DNA of 64,000 nucleotides from Sphaerochaeta sp. (GCA_022482495.1 JAKVPA010000005.1:62001-126000); one strand, 5' to 3'; numbered from the stretch's first letter, positions 8,274-17,521 are shown. Translations and numbers: made by a program. The notes: a model not told the origin generated them from the sequence alone.

Positions 8274-9278
8274 TCATGTTCCAAGCGGAGTGGTCAACAA
8301 CTGGCATACCGCAAGGTAATCGCCCCGGCTCTCCGCTTTTGTCAGCATTCGTTTCGCCTCTCCGACATCCCGCATTCCTTTCAGATAAAAGGTTGCGCAC
8401 TTGCGGAACTGATGGCAGGCGCTCTTTTCCCCGTACAGCGCGATGGTCTTGTCCAGGTGCTCCATCATCACTTCGGTACGTATCTGCGGGGTGAGTTGCA
8501 GCGCTTCTTCCCCCTGTGCGAGCGCCTTGACGTCCTGGAAGATGAACGGGTTGCCGATGGCCCCCCGTGCGATCATCACGGCATCGACCGGCGTAGTGCG
8601 GAGCATCCGCACCACATCCTTGGCGGTGAACAGGTCGCCGCTTCCGATCAACAGGGGATGTTCGCCCTTCTTGTCCAGATATTCTCCCAGTTCGGTCAGC
8701 CGTTCCCAATGGGCGTACGGCGCGTATCCTTCCGTGCGGAGCCGTGCATGGAGCGTCAGCGCTTCCGCCCCGCCATCCAGTGCCGCTTGGGCGAACTCCA
8801 GGAAGTTCACATGGTCGGCGTCCCATCCCAGTCGGAACTTCACCGAAACGGGAATGGAGGTGTACCGTTTGATCTCCTGGACGATGGAGGTGATCATCTG
8901 GGGCTTTTTCATCAACGCCGAACCACTACCTGTCTTGGTTACCTTGGGAACCGGGCAACCGCAGTTGACGTCGATCATCACGGGATTCAGCGGCTGTACC
9001 TGTTCGACCGCCTTGGCGATCGGAGTGGTGGAACCCATGAACAATTGAATCACGTAGTCCGTCTCGCCGGGGGCGCGCTGCATCATGTCCGCCGTCTTGT
9101 CGCTGTCACGGTACAAGCCTTCGGCGCTGATCATCTCCGTATAGGTAAGATCCGCCCCATGGGCGATGCAGATGGAACGGAACGGCATGTCGGTGAATCC
9201 TGCCATCGGGGCGAGGAACAGATTTCCTCCGATGGTCTTCCCCCCGATGGTCACCGGATGGCAGAGAGGACGCTTCAT
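8274..9278 (-). CDS. dus: tRNA-dihydrouridine synthase (DusB-like)
   Basis: 334 aa FMN-dependent TIM-barrel enzyme that reduces uridine in tRNA loops. Visible motifs are LAPMAGFTDMPFRSI (FMN loop), MISAEGL, the catalytic-Cys motif DVNCGCPVPKVTKTGSGSAL, SVKFRLGWD, LTLHARLRTEGYAP and LIGSGDLFTAKD, followed by the C-terminal helical tRNA-binding domain (QFRKCATFYLKGM). Its start overlaps the upstream tatD stop by 4 bp, so the two are coupled. Which Dus subclass it belongs to cannot be fixed here; DusB-like is the best guess from the motifs. Confidence 0.88.
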   Translation of the reverse strand: MKRPLCHPVTIGGKTIGGNLFLAPMAGFTDMPFRSICIAHGADLTYTEMISAEGLYRDSDKTADMMQRAPGETDYVIQLFMGSTTPIAKAVEQVQPLNPVMIDVNCGCPVPKVTKTGSGSALMKKPQMITSIVQEIKRYTSIPVSVKFRLGWDADHVNFLEFAQAALDGGAEALTLHARLRTEGYAPYAHWERLTELGEYLDKKGEHPLLIGSGDLFTAKDVVRMLRTTPVDAVMIARGAIGNPFIFQDVKALAQGEEALQLTPQIRTEVMMEHLDKTIALYGEKSACHQFRKCATFYLKGMRDVGEAKRMLTKAESRGDYLAVCQLLTTPLGT

Positions 9279-10057
9279 GCGCTCTTCTCCTCCAGATTGA
9301 ACGCCCGGAGGCTGTTCTCGTACAGCACCGGCGCGATCTCCTCAGGGTCGACGCCCCGGAGGGACGCGATGCATTTCAACGTTTCCGGCAGGAACGCCAG
9401 TTGGTTGCGTTGGTTCTGGTAGGGAACCGGAGCGATGAACGGCGCTTCACTTTCGATGACCATCCGGTCCAACGGCATCAGGCGGGCCACCTCCCTGAGG
9501 GAATGGCTGCTGGTGAACGTGACGTTGCCGGCGAAGCTGATCATAAGGTTCATGGACAGCGCCTCTTCGGCAAACTCCCAGTTTTCACTGAAGCAGTGGA
9601 GGATTCCCCCCGCTTCCGGCAGTTTGTCCCGGAGAATGGTAAGCACGTCGCCTCCGGCCATCCGGTTGTGGATGATCACCGGATAGTCCAGCTTGCGGGC
9701 GATATCCAGGCTTTTCAGAAACACTTCGATCTGGGCGTTCCGCTCCCCGTCGCGATGGTAGTAGTCCAGCCCGGTCTCGCCGATGGCGATGACCCCGGGA
9801 AGTTTGGCGTACTCCATCACTGTTTTCTCCCAGTCCTTGCCGGGATCCAGTGCGGTGGTCGGGGAAACCCCTACGGCATGGAAGACGTCATGCTGGCTCT
9901 CCAGATTGGCGTAGGTGCGTTTGAAATCGGCGAGGGTGTTGCAGATGCTGACCATGTGAGCCACTCCCTTGACCTTCGCCTTTTGGACCGCCATCAGCTG
10001 TTCCAGCTGGTTGGTGTCGATGAGACCGATGTGTGCATGTGTATCAAACAACCGCAT
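9275..10057 (-). CDS. tatD: TatD-family metal-dependent deoxyribonuclease
   Basis: 260 aa amidohydrolase-fold hydrolase. Metal ligands are visible in order: FDTHAHIGL (N-terminal HxH), AIGETGLDYYH (Glu), PVIIHNRMAG (His), GILHCFSENWE (His), and VIESEAPFIAP near the C terminus, where the family usually has E(T/S)D. TatD proteins are 3'-5' DNases or quality-control nucleases in the cytosol. The start is supported by AAGGAGC upstream and a good minus-strand promoter. It is the first gene of tatD-dus, with purD 26 bp further downstream. Confidence 0.88.
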   Translation of the reverse strand: MRLFDTHAHIGLIDTNQLEQLMAVQKAKVKGVAHMVSICNTLADFKRTYANLESQHDVFHAVGVSPTTALDPGKDWEKTVMEYAKLPGVIAIGETGLDYYHRDGERNAQIEVFLKSLDIARKLDYPVIIHNRMAGGDVLTILRDKLPEAGGILHCFSENWEFAEEALSMNLMISFAGNVTFTSSHSLREVARLMPLDRMVIESEAPFIAPVPYQNQRNQLAFLPETLKCIASLRGVDPEEIAPVLYENSLRAFNLEEKSA

Positions 10058-10099
10058 GACGTGCTCCTTGAGGTGGTTCTCTTTCGGGATTATACGATG

Positions 10100-10128
10100 A
10101 TGATACCATCACGGAGAGGGAAAGTCAA
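10100..10128 (-). promoter_or_regulatory. Promoter of tatD-dus(-purD)
   Basis: On the minus strand TTGACT (10128-10123), a 17 bp spacer and TATCAT (10105-10100), leaving a leader of about 35 nt with a Shine-Dalgarno-like AAGGAGC. Confidence 0.65.
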
Positions 10129-10173
10129 ACGGCGTAATTCACAATCTTGACAATACTTACATCTTCCGTCTGT

Positions 10174-10202
10174 TTGACAAAACACCATGCATGTGATAGC
10201 GT
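10174..10202 (+). promoter_or_regulatory. Promoter placing the ricT-like mRNA start at its ATG (leaderless)
   Basis: TTGACA (10174-10179), 17 bp, then a weak TAGCGT (10197-10202). The -10 ends 7 nt before the ATG at 10210, and no Shine-Dalgarno sequence is present. Confidence 0.45.
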
Positions 10203-10209
10203 GGGCAAC

Positions 10210-11355
10210 ATGAGAAAAGAGCATTACCACTCCACGATGGAGCAACAACATATCACCCGTCCCTCCAAGGCGTACATCTATCTGGTGCGCAATCCGTCCA
10301 CCAACGAGATGACCGTGTGCGCGTGGGATGGAGTCCTGTACCCAGGCACTTCCGTCGTCACACCGACCCGCTATGGTCTGGACATGGGGGTTATTGTGGC
10401 CAACGCCGCCCACCTGGGTGGGGCCTACACCCCGGGGGACGCAACCTGCCGGGGCGCCTGCACCCGATGCGCCCAAGCCAGGGAAGAAGAAGCGGAGGAG
10501 GACGAACAGCCGCTGGTCGCCGCCGGCCAACCGGGGCCGGACGGAGAGCCGGTCGTCGCCCAAGGTGATGACCTGGATGAGATCATCTGGAACGAGGAGC
10601 CTGATGTCGATCCCTGCAGTGAGTGCGAGATGTGCACCAACGCCCGGGAGCCGGAGATGGTGGATATCTCCGGGGACGCCGTGTGGATCGACCGGCTTGC
10701 CACGCCGGCAGACCTTACCCGCTCCCAGGAACTGACCGCCAAAGAGGATGACGCCATGCGGATCTGCCGGGAGAAGATCGCCCAGCGAAAGCTGGAGATG
10801 AAGCTGGTCACCGCCCATTTCCTGCTGGGGGAGCCGAAGGTCCTGTTCTTCTTCACCGCTGATGTCCGAGTCGATTTCCGGGAACTGGTCAAGGACCTGG
10901 TCTCCGTGTTCCGCATCCGCATCGAACTCAGGCAGATCGGCGTGCGGGATGAGAGCCGCGTGCTGGGTGGCTTGGCCGTCTGCGGCAGGGACTTCTGCTG
11001 CCACTGTGTCACGGACAAGCTCAGCCCGGTGTCCATCAAGATGGCCAAGGAGCAGAACCTTTCGCTGAATTCGATGAAGATATCCGGACCTTGTGGCAGA
11101 CTCCTTTGCTGTCTGGCATACGAATATGACTTCTACGTGGAGGAGAAGGCCAAGTATCCTCCGGAAGGAAGCCGGTTGAAGATCGGGGACGAACTGATGA
11201 AGATCACCGAGGTGAACATCCTTTCCAAGAAGGTATCCCTGTCGGGAAGCGAGGGACGGATGATGACCATCCCCACATCGGCATGCACGTTCAATCCGAC
11301 GGAGAAGCGGTGGGAGCTGACCAAGGAATACCAGGACCAGTTATTCTCGGAGTGA
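10210..11355 (+). CDS. ricT: PSP1/RicT-like Cys-rich regulatory protein
   Basis: About 381 aa. The C-terminal half is a PSP1 domain with typical motifs: LGGLAVCGRDFCCHC, LSPVSIKMAKEQNLSLNS and ISGPCGRLLCCLAYEYDFY. In Bacillus, RicT (YaaT) works with RicA and RicF as a [4Fe-4S]-binding complex affecting mRNA processing. Two extra Cys clusters lie in the N-terminal half (CRGACTRC near residue 80 and CSECEMC near residue 140), separated by an acidic Gly/Pro linker, so iron-sulphur binding is plausible here too. Start at 10210 is chosen from the promoter geometry; an ATG at 10237 is the alternative. It diverges from tatD. Confidence 0.75.
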   Translation: MRKEHYHSTMEQQHITRPSKAYIYLVRNPSTNEMTVCAWDGVLYPGTSVVTPTRYGLDMGVIVANAAHLGGAYTPGDATCRGACTRCAQAREEEAEEDEQPLVAAGQPGPDGEPVVAQGDDLDEIIWNEEPDVDPCSECEMCTNAREPEMVDISGDAVWIDRLATPADLTRSQELTAKEDDAMRICREKIAQRKLEMKLVTAHFLLGEPKVLFFFTADVRVDFRELVKDLVSVFRIRIELRQIGVRDESRVLGGLAVCGRDFCCHCVTDKLSPVSIKMAKEQNLSLNSMKISGPCGRLLCCLAYEYDFYVEEKAKYPPEGSRLKIGDELMKITEVNILSKKVSLSGSEGRMMTIPTSACTFNPTEKRWELTKEYQDQLFSE

Positions 11356-11373
11356 AAAAGGGATAGGTCTGTA

Positions 11374-11402
11374 TTGACCCATTTCATTGTCTGTGGTATT
11401 TT
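11374..11402 (+). promoter_or_regulatory. Promoter of rpsT
   Basis: TTGACC (11374-11379), 17 bp and TATTTT (11397-11402). The rpsT start is about 86 bp downstream, with GGAGGAAG as ribosome site. Confidence 0.55.
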
Positions 11403-11488
11403 GTTAGACCGTCAGCCATTCGAGGCTGTGAATAGAAATCTTTCATTGAAAAGAACATACGTATCAGGAATGTGTTCGGAGGAAGTAC

Positions 11489-11803
11489 ATGAGAAATCGG
11501 TCTGCTGAGAAGAGAGAGCGCCAGGATGCCGTTCGCAGATTGCGCAATCGCGCGACGAAAGGTGCCATGCGCACTGCCTGCAAGAAGTTCGAGGCTGCAG
11601 TGGTAGCCGGAGACAAAGAGAAGGCTGCCACCACGTTGGCGCTTGCGCTCAAGTTGGTGGATACCGCGGCATCCAAGGGTGCGATCCACAGGAACACCGC
11701 CAATCGCACCAAGTCCCGTCTGAGTGGTCGGTACAATCGTTTGGTGGCTCCCGCCGCCGAGCAACCGAAAACCGAAGCTGCCCCCGCTCCCGCGGCCAAC
11801 TGA
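11489..11803 (+). CDS. rpsT: Ribosomal protein S20
   Basis: 104 aa basic protein of the 30S subunit, a three-helix bundle binding 16S rRNA. Family features are the N-terminal RNRSAEKRERQDAVRRLRNR, RTACKKFEAAV, and the late segment KGAIHRNTANRTKSRLSGRYN. The C-terminal ~15 residues (EQPKTEAAPAPAAN) form an Ala/Pro tail beyond the usual end. GGAGGAAG precedes the ATG. hup follows after 30 bp. Confidence 0.93.
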   Translation: MRNRSAEKRERQDAVRRLRNRATKGAMRTACKKFEAAVVAGDKEKAATTLALALKLVDTAASKGAIHRNTANRTKSRLSGRYNRLVAPAAEQPKTEAAPAPAAN

Positions 11804-11833
11804 CGTCATACGGAAAGGATTGAGGAGTAGATC

Positions 11834-12151
11834 ATGGCAGAGTCCAAATTGACAAAAGCGGCGATTATCGAAAACCTTCATGAAACTCACGGATTCAATC
11901 GGAGTGACATCCATATGATTATTGATGAGTTCTTTGAGGAAGTGAAAAAGGGACTCAAGAACGACAAGGTGATCGAACTCCGGGGTTTTGGCACGTTTGA
12001 GGTTCGCACCCGCAAGGGCCGTGAGAAAGCCCGCAATCCCAAAACAGGCGAGATTGTCGCCGTCGAGACCCATGGTGTTGCGATTTTCCGGCCCGGGAAA
12101 GAGTTGAAGGACTACGTCTGGAATCTTCGGGAAGCGAAGTCCGATACATAG
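11834..12151 (+). CDS. hup: HU-family DNA-binding protein
   Basis: 105 aa nucleoid protein. The N-terminal helices (LTKAAIIENLHETHGF) are followed by the HU/IHF core ELRGFGTFEVRTRKGREKARNP and TGEIVAVETHGVAIFRPGKELKD, the DNA-bending beta-arm region. In the arm, the RNP motif is present. GAGGAG lies just upstream. It lies between rpsT and lnt, and its TAG overlaps the AGGAG of lnt. Confidence 0.92.
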   Translation: MAESKLTKAAIIENLHETHGFNRSDIHMIIDEFFEEVKKGLKNDKVIELRGFGTFEVRTRKGREKARNPKTGEIVAVETHGVAIFRPGKELKDYVWNLREAKSDT

Positions 12152-12161
12152 GAGCAGTGGT

Positions 12162-13793
12162 TTGTCCGGTATTTCTCTTCGTAGGAACCTCAGGGCGGTA
12201 TGTTCTGAGGTTCTTTTGTTATTGGTGAGTTCATTTGTCTACGCATTGGCTTTTCCCGGGTTCGTCACCAAGACGGGAATCGGCTTCATCGCGTTCTTCG
12301 CCCTGATCCCTGTCTTCATGGTGATCCGCAGGACATCCTGGAAACTCATCCCATGGTACGGGTTCTTCTATGGCTTCATGTTCTACCTGTTCTTCAACTA
12401 CTGGCTGAAGTCATTCCATCCCCTTGCCATTCTGATCGTTCCGATCATCAAGGGCGGGGAGATGCTCCTGCTGTTCCCCTGTCTCAAGGCGGCGGACCGG
12501 TGGTTCCGCAAGCGTGGTTTTTTGGTGCAGGCGATCATCTGGACGGCATACACCTATCTCAGCCAGAGTTGGTTCGCCGGATATCCGTACGGCACCATCG
12601 CCTACGCCATCTGGCAGTATCGCCCGTTGATCCAGACCGCCTCCCTGTGGGGCATCTGGGGCATCAACTTTCTGATGATCCTTCCCCAGGCGTTCTTTGC
12701 CGTCCCGCTTGCCGACCATACGTCGGTGAAGGAATGGCTGGGAGAACGGAAACCGACGATGATCATCTACGCGGCGGTCATTGTCTTCTGCCTGGTCTTC
12801 GGCTTCGTCAGCATGGTCCATTGGGACGACGCCAAGCCGGATCGGACCTGGAGAGTGGCGACGGTACAGCACAACGCAAACTCCTGGCTGGGTGGCTACA
12901 CCACGTACAAGCGGAACTTCAACAACCTGAGGAAGATGAGCCTGGAAGCGTTGGAACAGAAGCCACAGATGATCATCTGGTCGGAGACGGCGTTCGTCCC
13001 GTCGGTGGCATGGCACGAGAAGTATCCCTCCGATCCCGACACCTCCGCCCTGGTGGAGGAGTTCACTGATTTTGGCAAGAGCCTGCCGGTGCCGCTTCTG
13101 ACCGGCAACCCGGAAGGGGTGCTGGATGATCCATCCAAGCCGGCCGTTTCGGAAGACGGCTCGTGGAACCGAAAGGACTACAACACCGTCATTCTGTTCG
13201 AGGACGGGGCCATCAAGGAGACGTACCGCAAGCAGCACCTGGTGCCGTTCACCGAGCACTTCCCGTACCAGAAACAGATGCCCCATCTGTACAACCTGCT
13301 GAAGGCCAACGATTACCATTGGTGGGAGAAGGGGACCGACCCGGTGGTGTTCCGCACCACCGACGGCCTGACGTTCTCCACGCCGATCTGCTTCGAGGAT
13401 GTGTTCGGCGACCTGTGCGCCCGCTTCATCCGGGAAGGGGCCGACATGCTGGTCAACATGACCAACGACAACTGGTCGCAGTCCGTGGCGGCTGAAATGC
13501 AGCACATGGCCATGGCGGTGTTCCGCTCGGTGGAGAACCGGCGCACCACGGTGCGTGGCACCAACAGCGGCATGACCTGCGTCATCACGCCCGCCGGCAA
13601 GGTGGTCGACCCGATGACGCCGTTCAAGGCCGGCTGGCACATCTACGACGTGCCGGTTTACCAAAGCGCCACCCACAGCCAGACATGGTACACCACTTGG
13701 GGAGACCTGGTGGCCAAGCTGTTCGTCGGTCTGTCCATCACGCTGCTGTGTATCGGCGCGGTGGAAGCGATGTGTTCGAGAAGAAGGCATTGA
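12162..13793 (+). CDS. lnt: Apolipoprotein N-acyltransferase
   Basis: 543 aa inner-membrane enzyme that adds the third acyl chain to lipoproteins. N-terminal residues ~10-225 hold about six to seven membrane segments. A nitrilase-like periplasmic domain follows with the Glu-Lys-Cys triad visible: IIWSETAFVPS (Glu), TYRKQHLVPFTEHFPY (Lys) and TPICFEDVFGD (Cys). One C-terminal membrane helix (LFVGLSITLLCIGAVEAM) ends the protein. Start is a TTG at 12162 with AGGAG seven bases upstream. cinA begins 1 bp after its stop. Confidence 0.9.
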   Translation: MSGISLRRNLRAVCSEVLLLLVSSFVYALAFPGFVTKTGIGFIAFFALIPVFMVIRRTSWKLIPWYGFFYGFMFYLFFNYWLKSFHPLAILIVPIIKGGEMLLLFPCLKAADRWFRKRGFLVQAIIWTAYTYLSQSWFAGYPYGTIAYAIWQYRPLIQTASLWGIWGINFLMILPQAFFAVPLADHTSVKEWLGERKPTMIIYAAVIVFCLVFGFVSMVHWDDAKPDRTWRVATVQHNANSWLGGYTTYKRNFNNLRKMSLEALEQKPQMIIWSETAFVPSVAWHEKYPSDPDTSALVEEFTDFGKSLPVPLLTGNPEGVLDDPSKPAVSEDGSWNRKDYNTVILFEDGAIKETYRKQHLVPFTEHFPYQKQMPHLYNLLKANDYHWWEKGTDPVVFRTTDGLTFSTPICFEDVFGDLCARFIREGADMLVNMTNDNWSQSVAAEMQHMAMAVFRSVENRRTTVRGTNSGMTCVITPAGKVVDPMTPFKAGWHIYDVPVYQSATHSQTWYTTWGDLVAKLFVGLSITLLCIGAVEAMCSRRRH

Positions 13794-13794
13794 G

Positions 13795-15045
13795 ATGGAA
13801 TACCAGCAGGTTTCAATCATCATCATCGGGACGGAGATCACCCGCGGGGTGATCGGTGACAAGCATGGACAGGTCATCTCCAGCGAGCTTTCCCGCCTGG
13901 GCTATACGGTGGGGCGGATCATCGTCGTGCCGGATGACGGGACGATCGGCAAGGTGCTGGGGGACTGTGTCCATGACAGCGATGTGGTGCTGGTCACCGG
14001 AGGTCTGGGGCCGACCAGCGACGACCTGACCCGCCGGGTGATCGCCTGCGCCGCCGGGGTGCCGTTGGTGCGCAACGAAGGCGTATACGACTGGCTGCAT
14101 GACAAGATCGGGGAGCGGATCCATGGGGCCAATGAGATCCAGACGATGTTCCCCCAAGGCTTTGATCCGATCGCCAACCCCCATGGGACGGCTCCGGGAT
14201 TCCGGGGTGTCATCACCGACGGGGATCGCCAGGTGGTCTGCATCTCCATGCCGGGGCCTCCCCGGGAAATGGATCCGATGTTCTTCAACGACGTGCTGCC
14301 GTACCTTGCCGCCCTGCGCGGGCACATCGACATACAGCGGGATGAATACTCCTCGTTCCTCATCGCCGAGGCGAAGCTTGATGAACTGTGCCAGAAGGCG
14401 GCCGTCCCCGGCGTCACCTGGGGGGACCGGTTCCAGGATTTCCGCATCAGCCTGTACGTCTCCGGGCCGGATCCGGCACGCAAGCAGTTCGTCGCCCGCC
14501 TAAGGGATCTGGTGGGGCCGGACCTGCTCTCCGACGGGGACCATGAGGCGGTGTCCCTGCTGGAGGATGTACTGAAAAAGGATCATCTGACCATCTCATC
14601 CGCCGAGTCGTGCACCGGGGGCCTCCTTGGCAAGATGCTGACCGACCAGGCTGGTTCTTCGGCGTGGTTCTGGGGCAGCATGGTCACCTATGCCGAGGCC
14701 GCAAAACAAACGATGCTGGGGGTGGATCCAAAGATTCTGGAGACGGTGGGCGCCGTTTCCAAGGAGTGCGCCATTGCCATGGCCGAGGGTGTGTTGCGGA
14801 AAAGCGGTACCTCTCTGGCCCTGTCCACCACCGGGTATGCCGGCCCGACGGGGGGTGATGTGGGTACGGTGTGGTTCGGTTTCGCCGCTCCAGACCGTGA
14901 GAGTCAGGCGGTGCGCCTCCATTTCACCACGCTGGGACGGGAATCGGTGCGCCGCCGAACCTCCGTCGCCGCCTGTATTCTTGCCGTACGGTATCTGGAA
15001 GGGTGTCGATTGCTTGACACGGTAGAAGCCTGGCAATATATTTAA
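13795..15045 (+). CDS. cinA: CinA-family protein (nicotinamide-nucleotide amidohydrolase)
   Basis: 416 aa with two domains. Residues ~1-170 are a MoCF-like domain (IIIIGTEITRGVIGDKHG, LVTGGLGPTSDDLTRR, SMPGPPREMDPMF). Residues ~260-410 are the CinA C-terminal amidohydrolase (ISSAESCTGGLLGKMLT, STTGYAGPTGGDVGTVW). The family deamidates NMN in pyridine nucleotide salvage and may hydrolyse ADP-ribose. It starts one base after the lnt stop, so it is co-transcribed. Its 3' end contains the promoter for rho. Confidence 0.9.
   Translation: MEYQQVSIIIIGTEITRGVIGDKHGQVISSELSRLGYTVGRIIVVPDDGTIGKVLGDCVHDSDVVLVTGGLGPTSDDLTRRVIACAAGVPLVRNEGVYDWLHDKIGERIHGANEIQTMFPQGFDPIANPHGTAPGFRGVITDGDRQVVCISMPGPPREMDPMFFNDVLPYLAALRGHIDIQRDEYSSFLIAEAKLDELCQKAAVPGVTWGDRFQDFRISLYVSGPDPARKQFVARLRDLVGPDLLSDGDHEAVSLLEDVLKKDHLTISSAESCTGGLLGKMLTDQAGSSAWFWGSMVTYAEAAKQTMLGVDPKILETVGAVSKECAIAMAEGVLRKSGTSLALSTTGYAGPTGGDVGTVWFGFAAPDRESQAVRLHFTTLGRESVRRRTSVAACILAVRYLEGCRLLDTVEAWQYI
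15014..15042 (+). promoter_or_regulatory. Promoter of rho, inside the cinA 3' end
   Basis: TTGACA (15014-15019), exactly 17 bp, TATATT (15037-15042): the best consensus match in the window. It leaves a leader of about 125 nt before the rho ATG with no obvious terminator hairpin, a length compatible with Rho autoregulation of its own leader. Confidence 0.75.
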
Positions 15046-15175
15046 TCTATACTTTTTACGGGTACCAAGCGGAATACAATGGCAATTTCTGCCAGGGTCC
15101 GTATCATTCTCAATTCAATCTAAAAAAACATGAACAACGCCTCAGCGCGGCCTTGTTCCAAGTGGAGTACACTAC

Positions 15176-17026
15176 ATGTCTGATACCTTATTTGACGATT
15201 CTCAAATGCCGCAGGTCCCGGAGAGCCAAGGAATGAAGCCCCAAGCACCGGTTGAACGAAAAGCAATCGTACGCAGGGTTCATAAACCTCGTATGGTGGT
15301 GGCGAAACAAGCCGCCGCCCCGGAAGTGGAAGCTCCGGCGCCTTCGCCTGTGGAACCAGCGCCCCAGGTGGTGGAGGAAGAAGCGAAACCACCGGTTGCC
15401 GAGGAATACGTCGAAGCGGTGGAGCGGGAACGCAGTGAGGATCGCCAGTCGGTCAACGATGGGGTGAATCCCGAGGAACAGGCCATCCAACGCGTCGCAG
15501 AACGGGAAAACGAACGGATCGAGGAACGTGAGAATTCCCCGGAACCGATGAGCCGGATGGATCGTGGTGACGGCCGTCGGATGAACAACAACAACTATCG
15601 TGGGCGGAACAACCGCAACAACCGCCAATTTCAGAAGAACAAGAACAACAACAATAATAATCCAAACAACCAGAACCGGAACCAACGCCACCAGGAAGAC
15701 TATCCCCAGGACATCAACATCGAGGAGCACCCCGAAGCCGAGATCCTGAACGTCAACGATTATTCCGTGCTTCCCATCGAAGCGCTGAGGAAGATCGGGG
15801 TGGAGAAGGGGATCGACCCGGATATGATCCTAGACCTGCGCAAGCAGGAGATCATCGCCGAGCTCCTGAAGCGGCATTCTTCCAAAGGCGGCGTGATCGT
15901 CGGCAGCGGCACGCTGGAGATCCTGCCGGATGGGTTCGGCTTCCTCCGCAGCGCCAACAACAGCTATCTCTCCGGACCGGAAGACATCTACATCTCCCCG
16001 GCCCAGGTGAAGAGCCTGTCGTTGAAAACAGGGGATGTGGTGTACGGACAGGTCCGCACGCCGCGTGACGGAGAGCGGTTTTTCGCCATCCTTCGGATCC
16101 TGTCCATCAACGGGGATGACCCCATCAAGGCGAAGACCCGCGCGTCGTTCGAAAGCCTGACGCCGCTGTTCCCCAACCAGCGGATCAACCTGGAGACGCC
16201 GGAAGAGGACATCTCCATGCGGATCATCAACATGTTCTGCCCGATCGGCAAAGGCCAGCGTTCGTTGATCATCGCTCCGCCCCGGACCGGCAAGACGGTG
16301 TTGATGCAGAAGATCGCAAACGCCATCAGCACCAACTATCCGGACATCGTCCTGATGGTTCTTCTGGTTGATGAACGGCCGGAAGAGGTCACCGACATGC
16401 GCCGCCACGTCAAAGGCGAGGTGATCGCCTCGACGTTCGACGAACAGGCCTCCCGCCACGTACAGGTCGCAGAAATGGTCATCGAGAAAGCAAAACGCCT
16501 GGTGGAGCACAAGCGTGATGTGGTGATCCTCTTGGATTCCATCACCCGTCTCGCCCGGGCGTACAACCAGACGGTGCCTGCCAGCGGCAAGATCCTCTCC
16601 GGTGGTGTCGATTCCAACGCCCTGCACAAACCCAAACGGTTCTTCGGCGCGGCGCGGAACATCGAGGAAGGCGGATCGCTCACCATCATCGCCACCGGTT
16701 TGATCGAAACCGGCAGCAGGATGGATGAGGTGATCTTCGAGGAGTTCAAAGGCACCGGCAACAACGAGATCATCCTTGACCGCAAGCTTGCCGACCGGAG
16801 AATCTTCCCTGCCATCAACATCAAGAAGAGCGGCACCCGTCGTGACGACCTGTTGCTTCCCGCCGATGAGGCCGCCCGTGTGTGGTTGTGCCGCAACGCG
16901 GTGGGCGATATGGACGAGCAGGACCTCACCCCGTTCCTCATTGACAAAATCAGGAAGACCAAGGATAATGAGGCGTTCTTACGTTCGATAAATACGGATG
17001 TGCAATCCAGCGCACCTGCCTATTGA
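15176..17026 (+). CDS. rho: Transcription termination factor Rho with Asn-rich N-terminal extension
   Basis: 616 aa, about 200 longer than E. coli Rho. Residues ~1-180 are disordered-looking: acidic/Pro-rich, then an Asn/Arg-rich block (about residues 135-170, including runs of five or more Asn). The conserved body follows: Rho N domain ([15 protein letters not shown]), RNA-binding cold-shock fold ([28 protein letters not shown]), P-loop [43 protein letters not shown] and the R-loop [17 protein letters not shown]. It is a hexameric RNA helicase acting on untranslated mRNA. Confidence 0.95.
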   Translation: MSDTLFDDSQMPQVPESQGMKPQAPVERKAIVRRVHKPRMVVAKQAAAPEVEAPAPSPVEPAPQVVEEEAKPPVAEEYVEAVERERSEDRQSVNDGVNPEEQAIQRVAERENERIEERENSPEPMSRMDRGDGRRMNNNNYRGRNNRNNRQFQKNKNNNNNNPNNQNRNQRHQEDYPQDINIEEHPEAEILNVNDYSVLPIEALRKIGVEKGIDPDMILDLRKQEIIAELLKRHSSKGGVIVGSGTLEILPDGFGFLRSANNSYLSGPEDIYISPAQVKSLSLKTGDVVYGQVRTPRDGERFFAILRILSINGDDPIKAKTRASFESLTPLFPNQRINLETPEEDISMRIINMFCPIGKGQRSLIIAPPRTGKTVLMQKIANAISTNYPDIVLMVLLVDERPEEVTDMRRHVKGEVIASTFDEQASRHVQVAEMVIEKAKRLVEHKRDVVILLDSITRLARAYNQTVPASGKILSGGVDSNALHKPKRFFGAARNIEEGGSLTIIATGLIETGSRMDEVIFEEFKGTGNNEIILDRKLADRRIFPAINIKKSGTRRDDLLLPADEAARVWLCRNAVGDMDEQDLTPFLIDKIRKTKDNEAFLRSINTDVQSSAPAY

Positions 17027-17053
17027 GGGACGGAGACGGATGTGAAACACAAT

Positions 17054-17077
17054 CCGCTGCATCATCCAGCGGATGAT
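17054..17077 (+). promoter_or_regulatory. Mutually exclusive hairpins in the rpmE leader
   Basis: CCGCTG (17054-17059) can pair with CAGCGG (17067-17072), or ATCATCC (17061-17067) with GGATGAT (17071-17077). The two share bases and cannot form together. They lie 23 nt before the L31 start, between rho and rpmE. Confidence 0.35.
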
Positions 17078-17099
17078 CATAGATCTGGAGGGTTTTATT

Positions 17100-17312
17100 A
17101 TGAAGAAAGGCATTCATCCCGATTATCAGCTGCGCGAAATCCATTGCTCTTGTGGCAATGTCATCAAGACCAAAACCACGTCGCAGAACCTGCAGGTGGA
17201 AATTTGCTCCGCCTGCCATCCGTTCTACACCGGTGAGCAGAAAGTCGTCGATACGGCAGGACGCATCGAGCGCTTCAACAAGCGGTACGGCCTGGACAAG
17301 AAGACGAAATAA
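17100..17312 (+). CDS. rpmE: Ribosomal protein L31 (zinc-binding type)
   Basis: 70 aa 50S protein at the subunit bridge. Cys residues in [11 protein letters not shown] and [12 protein letters not shown] give the four-Cys zinc site of the C+ form, followed by the [16 protein letters not shown] tail. ATG at 17100 is preferred, with GGAGG about 8 bp upstream. It follows rho by 73 bp and ends before a tandem terminator. Confidence 0.93.
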   Translation: MKKGIHPDYQLREIHCSCGNVIKTKTTSQNLQVEICSACHPFYTGEQKVVDTAGRIERFNKRYGLDKKTK

Positions 17313-17331
17313 GCGGATTGTAGGGAAAAAG

Positions 17332-17391
17332 AAGCCGTCTTGTGTACAACAAGATGGCTTTTTTCATGTTTTTTCGGAAACATGCTTTTTT
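17332..17391 (+). terminator. Tandem intrinsic terminators after rpmE
   Basis: First hairpin: AAGCCGTCTTGT (17332-17343) pairs with ACAAGATGGCTT (17349-17360), ending in a T-run. Second: CATGTTT (17365-17371) pairs with AAACATG (17378-17384), followed by CTTTTTT. Both have U-tracts. Confidence 0.85.
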
Positions 17392-17521
17392 CATATTTTC
17401 AGGAATTGATGTCGGAAAAATGGAGAAATACGAGGGACACGCTTCTTGAAAAACCATCTAACTCCATACAACACAGTGAATTGAAGTATCTGTGAAAATG
17501 ATACGAAATCTCTTATTTCCT

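Noticed and set aside
6622-8319. 565-codon frame on the plus strand over purD
   Set aside because: Antisense to an intact PurD-like gene that has all its family motifs and a terminator; composition typical of a shadow frame.
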